Source: an uncultured Cellvibrio sp.
GTDB taxonomy: Bacteria > Pseudomonadota > Gammaproteobacteria > Pseudomonadales > Cellvibrionaceae
Assembly (NCBI GenBank): GCA_937958105.1
Contig: CALFXJ010000061.1
Coordinates: 1 to 64,000 of the forward strand
Direction: 5' to 3'
Length of the DNA stretch: 64,000 nucleotides
This document shows positions 6,683-14,866 of the stretch, one piece after another (the stretch's first letter is position 1; the number at the start of each line of letters is the position of its first letter). The notes beneath the pieces were generated by a model that was given only the letters and a program-made list of their open reading frames with translations, had not been told where the DNA came from and searched no databases. The position numbers and the translations under genes are program-made.

Positions 6683-9430
6683 TTAACCTGCTTGAAGTGA
6701 TGCGGCAGCATCACAGTCCTGAACTGAGACAAGTTGAGCATCAAGTAGATTATCGGGAAGCCCAAAGCCAAACTGCTGAGCGATGGCATACATTTCCCGA
6801 GCCTGTTCAATGCACAAGGATTTTCCAATACTGTAGTCACCATCGCGCTGTGCCATCGTCAGGATGATGGTCTCTGAGAGGCAGGCGAGGTTGACCTCTG
6901 GGGAAAAGCCGAGAATATTGGATTTCCCAAATTGAATCGGATGGGGAAGTTTTACCAGTCCACCTTCAAAAGCGAATACATCGGGGCGCTCGGTGGCCAG
7001 TGAGGCAACAAAATCTGGCGGCCTGGCCGCATCACAGATAACGGCGCCTGGTGCCAGCCAGCTGCTTTCGACGAAACTGTGGCCATTGGAGGTTGCACTG
7101 ATGACTGCCTGCGAATGAGGCAGATCCCGAGAGATATCAATGGAGAGGCGGATACATTGATCGAGTATTCCGGGAAACCGCTCCTCAATCTGATTCACCA
7201 GCAGCGCGAAATTGCTTTCCTCTGCTTCAGCCATGCATTGAGACAGAGTTGGGTCTGTCACACTCAACTGGTTGCCCGTCAGTTGGCGAAGCTGATGATA
7301 AAGTGCGTTAGGTATATCAGCTTTGGCATCGTAGAAAGCTCGCCAGATAATCTCTGCTCGCACTTCTTCCAGACCATTGAGTGCTGAAGGATTCGCCGGG
7401 TTGCCGAACAGGATCATGGCGCTGAAGGAGCGGGAGGCTTCGATGGCCGCTATTCGACCAACCGCACCCGCCGCACCAATAACAGAAAGTGTTAAAGAAG
7501 CTGTGTGACCAAAGCGAGCAGTGACGGCTTTTATCAGGCCTTCAGAGCTGATCATGCCGGTATAGCTGTTGCCGGTAGTAACAGCGGTTGAGCGAGCCGG
7601 TAAGCGACTGCCACCGCGAGAGATGATAGAAGTAAATGCACCGAGGCCGATTCTATCTACCTCAAGAGCTTCACAAATTTCAAAATACTGCGTGAGCAAC
7701 TCGTCCCGTTTATTCTTTTTCAGTCGCATCATCTGCTCTGGCGTTAATGGGCAGGAGACCAGCCAGCCTTCTACATAATCACCATTTTTATTGACCACCG
7801 CGGGCACATGCAGCACAGGCGCGGGCTCGTATCGCTGGCTGAACCATGAGTCCATCCATTCGCGCCATTTGGATCGCGATTCCGGTGCTAACTTATATAC
7901 GGATTCGGGCATGATTCGCATGAGATCTTCATCCATCGTGGGATGGATCAGGAATGCAAAACTGCCCAGCTTTCTGCCGCTGGGATGTGGCAGGGGAAGA
8001 ACTGGATCAGCGCTCAGTTGTACCTCGGACTGGCGGGATTCTTCTACATCAAGACCCGCAATGTAAGATAAAAGCGAGCTGAATCGGCGTTCGGTAATCA
8101 ACTGACCTATGTCATCAAGAGCCAGAATGAGGCGATCAATATCTTCCCGTTGGACAGTGAGGTTAGGTTCAATCCGCACAACACTGGTGTGATTGAAAAC
8201 CGGGGCGGTGAGAATACCGTGGCGATTCAACAGGTATCCGCAAACCAGCGGCGCTGCCAGTCCATGGAAGCTGGCGTGTGCCAGAAAATAACTGTGCACC
8301 TGCGGCCAGGGTGCCAACTCTACTCCCAGCATCAGGCCTCGGCCATTAACCGCACGGTAGGCTGCCGGGTAGGCTTCTACAATTCGCTCTAATTCTTGCT
8401 TTAAGTAAAAGCTCTGCGTGCGGACATTCGCGAGGATACCTGCGTCTGGATCGAGCAGACGGTCGAGGACGGCGTTGCCTATTGCACAGGTGAAATTATT
8501 GTTAGCGAAGGTTGAACTGTGATAAAGCCCGAAACTTTCAGTCCAGGCAGAGCGGGAACACAGCATCGCGCCAAGTGGAACCAGACCGCCTCCCAGAGCT
8601 TTGGCCAGACAGATGATGTCGGGTTTGACATCGGGATATTCCGATATGCCCAGGACCGATCCAAGTCTCCCTACACCAGTCTGCACTTCATCGATAATCA
8701 ATAGAGTACCGTGGCGCTGGCAAAGTTTTGCAATCGCTGTCATGACTTCCTGGTCAAAGCCGCCCATGCCTCCTTCACCTTGAACCAGCTCCACCAGAAC
8801 GGCGGCAATTGTCCCGCGACTTAGCATATGCTCCAGAGTGGCAAGGTCGGCTAAGTTGGTATGAATAAAATATTGCGTATCAACTAAAAAGGGTTGGCTG
8901 TAATTTGGATTTGAAGTCGCGGACGCAGCGCCAAGGGTTTTTCCATGAAAACCTTTATGGCTTGACACAATGGTCTGGCGTCCGGTTTTAGAGCGAGCCA
9001 GTTTGATGGCAGCTTCTACTGATTCGGCGCCGCTGTTACAAAAGGTGCAATAGCCATCAGGAAATGGTGATAGGGCGAGCAACCGTTGTGAAAGACGAAT
9101 AGGTTCCGGAGCGCGCAGCGGTTGAACAAAGGTTGGCTCCTCATCAGTGAAGAAGCGCTGACAGCGATCTTCCAGAAAACGTGCACTTTGTCCGAAGGGC
9201 AATGCACCATACTGTGAAATAAAATCCAGATACTGATTGCCTTGATCATCAGTCAAGACGCCGCCTCGTCCTTTGACGATAATCTTGTCAAACTGAATAT
9301 GGCGCAGCAGAAATTCCCGTGTAGGATTCAGGCTGCAGTCTTGGCGCAAAGATTCGTCTACTGAAGGCTCCTCCTGTAAATTATCGGAGAGTTCAGTAAC
9401 TCCTTGATCGGTCGCGAGCATGGTGTTCAT
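6683..9430 (-). CDS. bifunctional class III aminotransferase - acyl-ACP reductase-like fusion (TamH-like fatty amine synthase)
   Basis: A 915-residue fusion. Residues about 30-445 are a class III PLP aminotransferase: CNSGAESVE at 131-139, the pyridine-binding aspartate D247 in DEVQTG, and the Schiff-base lysine K277 in LAKALGGG. Residues about 490-890 resemble cyanobacterial long-chain acyl-ACP reductase (AAR): LGAFTSII, TTGNSYT, a VIGAAGAVG dinucleotide fold, and NLACLSE, whose C850 aligns with the acylated cysteine C294 of the Synechococcus enzyme. The expected reaction is acyl thioester to aldehyde (NADPH), then aldehyde to primary amine (amino donor). TamH of tambjamine synthesis is the closest described analogue. 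No pyrrole genes are present. The gene has an AGGA site 7 bases before the ATG and follows the membrane-protein gene by 1 base. I am confident of both domains, less so of chain length. Confidence 0.9.
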   Translation of the reverse strand: MNTMLATDQGVTELSDNLQEEPSVDESLRQDCSLNPTREFLLRHIQFDKIIVKGRGGVLTDDQGNQYLDFISQYGALPFGQSARFLEDRCQRFFTDEEPTFVQPLRAPEPIRLSQRLLALSPFPDGYCTFCNSGAESVEAAIKLARSKTGRQTIVSSHKGFHGKTLGAASATSNPNYSQPFLVDTQYFIHTNLADLATLEHMLSRGTIAAVLVELVQGEGGMGGFDQEVMTAIAKLCQRHGTLLIIDEVQTGVGRLGSVLGISEYPDVKPDIICLAKALGGGLVPLGAMLCSRSAWTESFGLYHSSTFANNNFTCAIGNAVLDRLLDPDAGILANVRTQSFYLKQELERIVEAYPAAYRAVNGRGLMLGVELAPWPQVHSYFLAHASFHGLAAPLVCGYLLNRHGILTAPVFNHTSVVRIEPNLTVQREDIDRLILALDDIGQLITERRFSSLLSYIAGLDVEESRQSEVQLSADPVLPLPHPSGRKLGSFAFLIHPTMDEDLMRIMPESVYKLAPESRSKWREWMDSWFSQRYEPAPVLHVPAVVNKNGDYVEGWLVSCPLTPEQMMRLKKNKRDELLTQYFEICEALEVDRIGLGAFTSIISRGGSRLPARSTAVTTGNSYTGMISSEGLIKAVTARFGHTASLTLSVIGAAGAVGRIAAIEASRSFSAMILFGNPANPSALNGLEEVRAEIIWRAFYDAKADIPNALYHQLRQLTGNQLSVTDPTLSQCMAEAEESNFALLVNQIEERFPGILDQCIRLSIDISRDLPHSQAVISATSNGHSFVESSWLAPGAVICDAARPPDFVASLATERPDVFAFEGGLVKLPHPIQFGKSNILGFSPEVNLACLSETIILTMAQRDGDYSIGKSLCIEQAREMYAIAQQFGFGLPDNLLDAQLVSVQDCDAAASLQAG

Positions 9431-9431
9431 T

Positions 9432-9899
9432 CTAATGTCCTGATTGCAATGTCCAGTAATAACTCAATGCGATTAAAAAACTTCCTGCAGTTGCGCTCAC
9501 GAGCATGCTCAACTTGTAAGCATTGAGTGGCGCTCGGGCTTCTTGCCCCAGAGCAAACATGATCTTTGGCCAGATAATCCAGGAACCCACCAAGTGACAG
9601 GCCAGCATCAATACCAGCAAACCAAGCTTGACCAGATAGATCGGCGTTGCGAGTGCGGCTGCACCATACTGGTAAACTACCAGCAGCACGCCGGACAGCG
9701 CGGTAATGGCTATAAATGCATATAACCAGTAGCCGGCGCGAGTGCCCTGCACCTGATATAACCGCTTCTCTTCATCAATGTTGCTGGAGGCACGACGGTA
9801 TCCAGGAAAGATCAAAACAAGGTTAAAGTACATCGCACCAAGCCAGCTGATCAGTGCAAACACGTGGCACAGGTACAGTGCCAGCAAGACGACATCCAT
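9432..9899 (-). CDS. four-helix integral membrane protein (CopD/HemJ-like pattern)
   Basis: A 155-residue protein with four hydrophobic segments (about residues 5-25, 55-75, 85-108 and 130-148) and few charged residues between them. The opening LYLCHVFALISWLGAMYF recalls the conserved His/Trp helix of CopD- and HemJ-type membrane proteins, which in some members binds heme. I cannot assign a reaction. The stop lies 1 base before the start of the aminotransferase-reductase gene, so it belongs to the same transcript. A heme- or quinone-linked redox role for the operon's oxygenases is possible but unproven. Confidence 0.65.
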   Translation of the reverse strand: MDVVLLALYLCHVFALISWLGAMYFNLVLIFPGYRRASSNIDEEKRLYQVQGTRAGYWLYAFIAITALSGVLLVVYQYGAAALATPIYLVKLGLLVLMLACHLVGSWIIWPKIMFALGQEARAPLNAYKLSMLVSATAGSFLIALSYYWTLQSGH

Positions 9900-9976
9900 A
9901 CATCGTTCTCTTCACGCCCAGGGCGCAATTATTGTTTTAAACAGGATTAGAAACAGGCGCTCAGGATGGCCTTACA

Positions 9977-11134
9977 TTAAACGGCGCACTGCTGGGAGTA
10001 GTGTTGATACTGAATATCTTTCACAGCGTCTCCACACACTGAACACTCTGAATTGCGCCGGGTATCCAGTTCGGTAAACTCAGCAGCCAAAGCGTCATAC
10101 CTGAGAATACGATGCGTAAGCGGTTCGCCGAGGCGTAAAGCGACCTTGATCGTTTCTACTGCCTGCAATACGCCGATAATTCCAGGAAGGACGCCGAGCA
10201 CACCGGCTTCCATACAGGATGGCGCCAACTCTGGTGGTGGGGGTTCGGGATATAAACAGCGATAACACGGGCCTGCCTGGCGGCTGTCAAAAACCGTAAC
10301 GTAGCCGTCAAATCGGTAGACCGCACCGTGAACATTCGGGATGCGATGTTTGACGCAGGCGTCGTTGATTAAATAGCGGGTTTGGAAATTATCACAACCA
10401 TCAACCACGATGTCGTAGTTAGAAAACAACTCATTGATGTTGTTCTCGGTCAACGACTCATTGTAAGTAGTAATTCTGATATCGGAATTGATCTCCGCCA
10501 GCCTCGCACGGGCAGAATCCACTTTATTCATGCCAAGACTGCTTTCACCATGAACAATCTGGCGTTGGAGGTTGCTCAACTCCACCACGTCATTATCAAT
10601 TATGCCAAGCGTGCCAATGCCAGCTGCGGCGAGATAAAGTGCTGCCGGTGAGCCAAGCCCGCCTGCGCCGACAAGAAGCACGCGAGTTTCAAGCAGTTTC
10701 AATTGACCTTTTTCACCAACTTCCGGGATGAGCAGGTGACGTCCATAGCGTTGCTCATCTTTATTGGACAGCATGCGCGGTGTGATGGTTGGAAGCCCTT
10801 GATCCTTCCATTGCTGCATCCCGCCGCTGACTGATGTAAGGTTTTGATAGCCAAGCTTCATCAAACTCTCGGCGGCGAGCAGAGAACGAACGCCGGATCC
10901 GCAGATTAAAAGAATGTCTGCTGTTTTGTCGGGCAGCGCCTGCTCAACTTTCAGCTCAATAACACTTTTAGGCAGGTGAACAGAGCCGGCAATAATTCCC
11001 GATGTCAGTTCCGAGCGTTCACGGACATCTACCAGGTGGCAGCTGCCGGTGTGCATACGCCTGTTGGCTTCAGCGGGAGATATCTCAGAAAAGTGGTGTT
11101 TCAGCTCAGCGAGCCTTGCATCAAATGTGAACAT
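9977..11134 (-). CDS. rhodanese - MoeB/ThiF-type adenylyltransferase fusion (E1-like)
   Basis: A protein of 385 residues from the ATG at 11134, which lies 1 base after the stop of the ubiquitin-like gene. Residues about 15-115 form a rhodanese domain with persulfide cysteine C78 (CGSGVRS). Residues about 125-370 form an E1-like adenylyltransferase: ATP-binding GAGGLGS (156-162), NLQRQ with R191, K204, D245, catalytic-type C307 (SCMEAG), and zinc cysteines C290/C293 and C364/C367. Such enzymes adenylate the C-terminal glycine of a ThiS/MoaD-like protein and load sulfur from the rhodanese persulfide. The domain order is the reverse of eukaryotic MOCS3 and mycobacterial MoeZ. The partner gene is immediately upstream. 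No thiamine or molybdopterin genes are near, so a pathway-specific sulfur relay is inferred. Confidence 0.9.
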   Translation of the reverse strand: MFTFDARLAELKHHFSEISPAEANRRMHTGSCHLVDVRERSELTSGIIAGSVHLPKSVIELKVEQALPDKTADILLICGSGVRSLLAAESLMKLGYQNLTSVSGGMQQWKDQGLPTITPRMLSNKDEQRYGRHLLIPEVGEKGQLKLLETRVLLVGAGGLGSPAALYLAAAGIGTLGIIDNDVVELSNLQRQIVHGESSLGMNKVDSARARLAEINSDIRITTYNESLTENNINELFSNYDIVVDGCDNFQTRYLINDACVKHRIPNVHGAVYRFDGYVTVFDSRQAGPCYRCLYPEPPPPELAPSCMEAGVLGVLPGIIGVLQAVETIKVALRLGEPLTHRILRYDALAAEFTELDTRRNSECSVCGDAVKDIQYQHYSQQCAV

Positions 11135-11135
11135 A

Positions 11136-11411
11136 TCAGCCTCCTGCAAAAGCAGGCATGATCGAAACGACGTCGCCACTGGCAACCGGTGTGGCCAGGC
11201 CATCCCGGTGTTTTATATCGCTCTTGTTGACGTAAACACGGATGAATTCGCGGACCGAGCCCTCGGTGGTTATCAGGTGATCAAACAGGGCTTGGCTTTC
11301 AGATTTGATATGGTCGAAGACTTCGGTAACAGAACTCGCCTGACACTCAAGAGTTTTTGTATTATTAACGTACTTCCTGAGTGGTGCCGGAATGATAACG
11401 GTGACAGACAT
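11136..11411 (-). CDS. ThiS/MoaD-family ubiquitin-like sulfur carrier
   Basis: This 91-residue beta-grasp protein ends in AFAGG, with the terminal Gly-Gly that E1-like enzymes adenylate and thiocarboxylate. The start SVTVIIPAPLRKYV and the segment REFIRVYVNKSDI with a following GD dipeptide match MoaD/CysO-type carriers. It is the first gene of the minus-strand operon, with an AGGGA site 9 bases before the ATG, and the E1-rhodanese gene follows directly. In known systems the thiocarboxylate donates sulfur to thiamine, molybdopterin, cysteine or a natural product. Here the acceptor is unknown; position in the operon suggests the lipid-amine product or an enzyme of its pathway. Confidence 0.88.
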   Translation of the reverse strand: MSVTVIIPAPLRKYVNNTKTLECQASSVTEVFDHIKSESQALFDHLITTEGSVREFIRVYVNKSDIKHRDGLATPVASGDVVSIMPAFAGG

Positions 11412-11463
11412 AATGGATTTCCCTGGTGATCCTTTATGATTTTGCTAACTCGATATCCGCCTG

Positions 11464-11506
11464 AGCTCGGTATCTGCACCAGTTCATTGCGTCGGATAAC
11501 CGAGCT
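11464..11506. repeat. 8-base inverted repeat pair, candidate operator
   Basis: AGCTCGGT at 11464-11471 and its exact reverse complement ACCGAGCT at 11499-11506, with the match extending imperfectly into TATC/GGATA. It lies 53 bases upstream of the ThiS-like start. It could be a regulator site or a leader hairpin of the operon. Confidence 0.4.
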
Positions 11507-11573
11507 GGATACTATGACGTTAGATGTTTATTAACACCGTACGGGAGAGCTGCGAAGCTACCCCGGTTCGATG

Positions 11574-11588
11574 GGTATTAACGATACC
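11574..11588. promoter_or_regulatory. 15-base interrupted palindrome, candidate operator
   Basis: GGTAT and ATACC flank a 5-base centre, TAACG. The element lies about 90 bases upstream of the regulator start, a common position for autoregulation. No partner protein can be named from sequence. Confidence 0.35.
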
Positions 11589-11679
11589 TCTAAGCCCCGT
11601 TCCAATGGACTGAAAGCTTAAGGCGGAGCTCTTGAGCGGAGTAGGGTCAAAGGTGACAAAAAAAAGGAATAAATGGACA

Positions 11680-12678
11680 ATGACGAAGCGAATAATAATT
11701 CTTGCGACAGATAACGCGATCGCGGGCGGGATCATTACGTTGAAGGAAACGTTTGATCACTGCAATACTTACTGGCGAAGAGTCAATGCGGAACCGGTAG
11801 ATCCTCTTTTTGAATGTGCAATTGTTTCGCCTGATGGAAAAACTCTGCAAACGAGTAATGGCTATCCGTTACCTTCCTCCCCGCTTCGGGACTGGGGCAA
11901 TTTTGAAAACGCCGACGCTGTCGTAGTTGCTTCGGCGCTGGCACATGATCTTGAATCCATCCGGGATTATATTGTCCGCTTCAAACCATTTGTCGGGCCT
12001 TTAAAAACGTTTTCCCAGTCAGGTCGATATGTCGGAAGTTACTGTTCGGGGACATTGGTGCTCGCGTCAACCGGGTTATTGGATAACCGGGCAGCAACCT
12101 GTTCCTGGTGGGCGGCTGGTATGTGCCGCCAGATGTTTCCCGCTGTAAAACTCAATTCCAATGAAGTCATCGTGCGCGACGATACATTCATTACCGCTGG
12201 TGCAGCCTCGGCGAACCTGAATCTTGGATTGACCCTGATCCGTCACCTGACCACTGAGCGGATTGCCAATCATATGGCCAAACTGCTGCTGATCACTCCG
12301 AACCGTCTTTCCCAGAATCTGTTCTCTGACACCAGCGTGCTTATGGAGCATCAGGATGAACTTATTCAAAACATTCAGCGCTGGATCCGGGCCAATCTGA
12401 AACAGACGATTACACTGGACGCTGTCGCAGATAAATTTGCGCTCGGCAAGCGTACCTTGATGCGGCGCTTCAAGAGCAGCACCAGTGAAACTCTGGCTCA
12501 CTATATTCAGCGACTGAAGGTTGATGAGGCAAAAGTCCTGCTTGAGACGAGCAGACGATCGGTGCAGAGTATTGCCCAGGCGGTGGGGTATGAAGACGTC
12601 GGTGCATTTCGAAAATGCTTTATCAAATATACCTCGGTCTCACCCAATGTTTACCGTAAGACATTTCGTGTGTCCTGA
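11680..12678 (+). CDS. DJ-1/PfpI-AraC transcriptional regulator (GlxA/FtrA type)
   Basis: From the ATG at 11680 this is a 332-residue protein. Residues about 1-190 are a class I glutamine amidotransferase-like (DJ-1/PfpI) domain with the cysteine elbow SYCSGTLVLA. Residues about 220-330 are two AraC helix-turn-helix motifs, the second in SIAQAVGYEDVGAFRKCF followed by the family-typical SP-x-x-YR end. An AGGA site lies 11 bases before this ATG; an in-frame TTG at 11632 would add 16 residues with no good ribosome binding site. Regulators of this type sense small metabolites, often amines or carnitine-like compounds. It is transcribed away from the lipid-amine operon, so it probably controls it. 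Confidence 0.88.
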   Translation: MTKRIIILATDNAIAGGIITLKETFDHCNTYWRRVNAEPVDPLFECAIVSPDGKTLQTSNGYPLPSSPLRDWGNFENADAVVVASALAHDLESIRDYIVRFKPFVGPLKTFSQSGRYVGSYCSGTLVLASTGLLDNRAATCSWWAAGMCRQMFPAVKLNSNEVIVRDDTFITAGAASANLNLGLTLIRHLTTERIANHMAKLLLITPNRLSQNLFSDTSVLMEHQDELIQNIQRWIRANLKQTITLDAVADKFALGKRTLMRRFKSSTSETLAHYIQRLKVDEAKVLLETSRRSVQSIAQAVGYEDVGAFRKCFIKYTSVSPNVYRKTFRVS

Positions 12679-13213
12679 CCTGCCTGCTGACCTGTCGAGG
12701 GAGTCCCGCTGCGCTGATTACGCGCTGCGGGATACACTGTCGTAACTGCGTTTTTCCTCCTGATCCGTACCACGCCAGCGTTTCTGCTCATAGTGCGCCT
12801 GCACCTGAAAATGGCGTTTTCATTGCTCACTTCATTATTGGCACAAAAATCCACAGTGCGTTATCCAACAGTCGGTGGTGGCGCGCAGTTTTATTATGAC
12901 GCCCAGGTCTTGCTTCCGTGGATTGTAGGGCCATTGGTCTGAGCCACCGCCATAGCGGCAGTACGACCGGGATGTTCCCCGATCATCCTCTTCCCAGAAG
13001 AAACCCCCGTAAAAAAATCGTGAGTGCTCAAGCTTTTTATTCTGACATTGCGGATGAGCCGGCGTGATTTATGCAGCATCAACGGTGCTCGGAAGATTGT
13101 TCGCTAACCCGCACAGGAAAAACTGGCAGCAAACCAATTGTTATCACCGGAGTCTTTTGATTCCACAACGAAGCTAAAACATCGGCAACAGCAAAATCCA
13201 GGAGATGAAGTGG
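12679..13213. other. intergenic region upstream of opgG, no gene seen
   Basis: A stretch of 535 bases. Short frames on both strands have no recognisable protein features or ribosome sites. Arms CCCGCTGCGC and GCGCTGCGGG around 12704-12730 form an imperfect hairpin just after the AraC-type gene, possibly its terminator. The right part probably holds the opgG promoter, but no clear -35/-10 pair was identified. Confidence 0.4.
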
Positions 13214-14866
13214 ATGATGGATAAGGTCAAGGTGCGTCGCCAAGCAGGTGGGGCTTGTTCAGCAATAAAGAACTGGTTTTTGATCCTGATATTCACCGGT
13301 TTTGTTCCAATCACCCTGGCGCAACAGAATACCTCGCCTTCAAGCGCGGCTTCATCGACAGCGGAGGGATCGGCGCCGATGGTCTCCGATGAGGAGCCCA
13401 ACGCGCTCTTCAATGCCATTGAAGCGCGGGCGAAAGCCTTGGCGGAAAGCAGCTATAAACCCGTGCAGGTTCAGATGCCTCCTGAGCTGGCCGATATGAG
13501 TTACGACCAGTACCGCTCCATTATCTTTCGCCCGGAGGCTTCACTCTGGCGTGGCGAGTCTCTGTTTGAGATCCAGTTGTTTCATCCGGGGTTTTTATAC
13601 CGGGAGCCGGTCGTATTGCATATGGCCAGCAGCGAAGGTGATCCATCGCTGAAGTTCAAACAGGAATTTTTTAATTATGTCGGGCTGGCGGAAGGACTGG
13701 CAGGCAAGGTACCGGAAAATATCGGCTTCGCTGGGTTTCGAGTCCACTATCCGCTCAATACCAATGAGTTTAAAGATGAATTTCTGGTTTTTCAGGGGGC
13801 TTCTTACTTTCGACTCGTAGGTCCGGGGCAGGTATATGGACTCTCTGCCAGAGGGCTGGCCATCGATACCGCAGAGTCCAGCGGAGAAGAATTTCCTGTA
13901 TTCCGTGAATTCTGGCTGATCAAGCCAGAGCCGGACCAGACCCGCCTCGTGATCTATGCCCTCCTCGACAGCCCTTCAGTTACTGGTGCGTATCGTTTTG
14001 AAATCACGCCCGGCGCACCGACAGAGATGGGTGTCGAGGCTCGCCTGTTTGCGCGGCGCGATATCAAGAAGCTGGGTGTCGCTCCGCTGACCAGTATGTT
14101 CCACCACGGTGAGAACACGACGCGCTTCATTGATGACTTCCGTCCAGAAGTTCACGACTCCGACGGTCTTTTGGTAGCAGCGGCCAACGGTGAGTGGATC
14201 TGGCGCCCATTGAGCAACCATCGCGCCTTGCGTGTTTCCTCTCTCGCTGATGAAAATCCCCGCGGCTTCGGTTTGCTGCAGCGCGATCGCGATTTTAATC
14301 ATTACCTTGATATGGAAGCCGATTATGAATTGCGTCCCAGTCTGTGGGTGATCCCTCAAGGCGAGTGGGGCAAAGGTCGCGTAGAGCTTGTGGAAATTCC
14401 GACCGACACCGAGGTCAATGACAACATAGTGGCTTACTGGGTGCCGGATCAACCATTCAAAGCCGGTGAAAGTCGTCATTACTCCTATCGGCTGCGCACC
14501 TTTGATCAGCACCTTGCAGAGCAGGGCGGTGCCCGTGTATTACGGACCCGTATCGGTTGGGGAGCTGTGCCCGGCCAGAGCAATCCGCCGCCGCGCAGTA
14601 AGCGTCAGTTCATTGTGGATTTTAATGGTGGTGAACTGGAGAACCTCTCTGCAGATGTGCCACTGGAAGCGGAGCTGCAGAAAAATTCCGGAACGATTAC
14701 GGACTTGATGGTGATGCGTCTGCCTGATCAGAAAACCTGGCGAGTCTCGTTCAAGCTGGAACCTGAAGGAAATAACCTTGTGGATATGCGTATGTTTATC
14801 AAACTGCGCGATCAACGCCTGACAGAGGTATGGAGTTATGTCTGGTATCCCGATGCAATTCAGTAA
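13214..14866 (+). CDS. opgG: glucan biosynthesis protein OpgG (MdoG), periplasmic
   Basis: A 550-residue protein with a signal sequence: a basic start, a hydrophobic core (NWFLILIFTGFVPITLA) and a cleavage region at LAQQ. The body matches OpgG/MdoG throughout, for example MSYDQYRSIIFRPE, FAGFRVHYPLN and GEWIWRPL. OpgG acts in the periplasm on the beta-glucan backbone of osmoregulated periplasmic glucans. The ATG at 13214 has a GGAG site 9 bases upstream; an ATG at 13205 lies too close to that site but is in frame. It overlaps opgH by 29 bases, the usual opgGH operon. Confidence 0.95.
   Translation: MMDKVKVRRQAGGACSAIKNWFLILIFTGFVPITLAQQNTSPSSAASSTAEGSAPMVSDEEPNALFNAIEARAKALAESSYKPVQVQMPPELADMSYDQYRSIIFRPEASLWRGESLFEIQLFHPGFLYREPVVLHMASSEGDPSLKFKQEFFNYVGLAEGLAGKVPENIGFAGFRVHYPLNTNEFKDEFLVFQGASYFRLVGPGQVYGLSARGLAIDTAESSGEEFPVFREFWLIKPEPDQTRLVIYALLDSPSVTGAYRFEITPGAPTEMGVEARLFARRDIKKLGVAPLTSMFHHGENTTRFIDDFRPEVHDSDGLLVAAANGEWIWRPLSNHRALRVSSLADENPRGFGLLQRDRDFNHYLDMEADYELRPSLWVIPQGEWGKGRVELVEIPTDTEVNDNIVAYWVPDQPFKAGESRHYSYRLRTFDQHLAEQGGARVLRTRIGWGAVPGQSNPPPRSKRQFIVDFNGGELENLSADVPLEAELQKNSGTITDLMVMRLPDQKTWRVSFKLEPEGNNLVDMRMFIKLRDQRLTEVWSYVWYPDAIQ

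Larger units (their letters stand above)
11412..11679 (+). promoter_or_regulatory. divergent intergenic region between the lipid-amine operon and its likely regulator
   Basis: No gene is seen in these 268 bases, which should carry both divergent promoters. Two symmetrical elements stand out. Arms AGCTCGGT (11464-11471) and ACCGAGCT (11499-11506) form a perfect 8-base inverted pair separated by 27 bases. GGTAT-TAACG-ATACC at 11574-11588 is a 15-base interrupted palindrome. Both are candidate sites for the adjacent AraC-type protein, by position only. Confidence 0.5.

Noticed and set aside
6683..9430. Tambjamine pathway proper
   Set aside because: The fusion is TamH-like but there are no bipyrrole (MBC) genes or TamT/TamF-like acyl-activating and dehydrogenase genes in the window.
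12894..13082. 62-codon minus-strand frame before opgG
   Set aside because: Too short and without supporting signals; could be a decayed remnant but nothing shows this.
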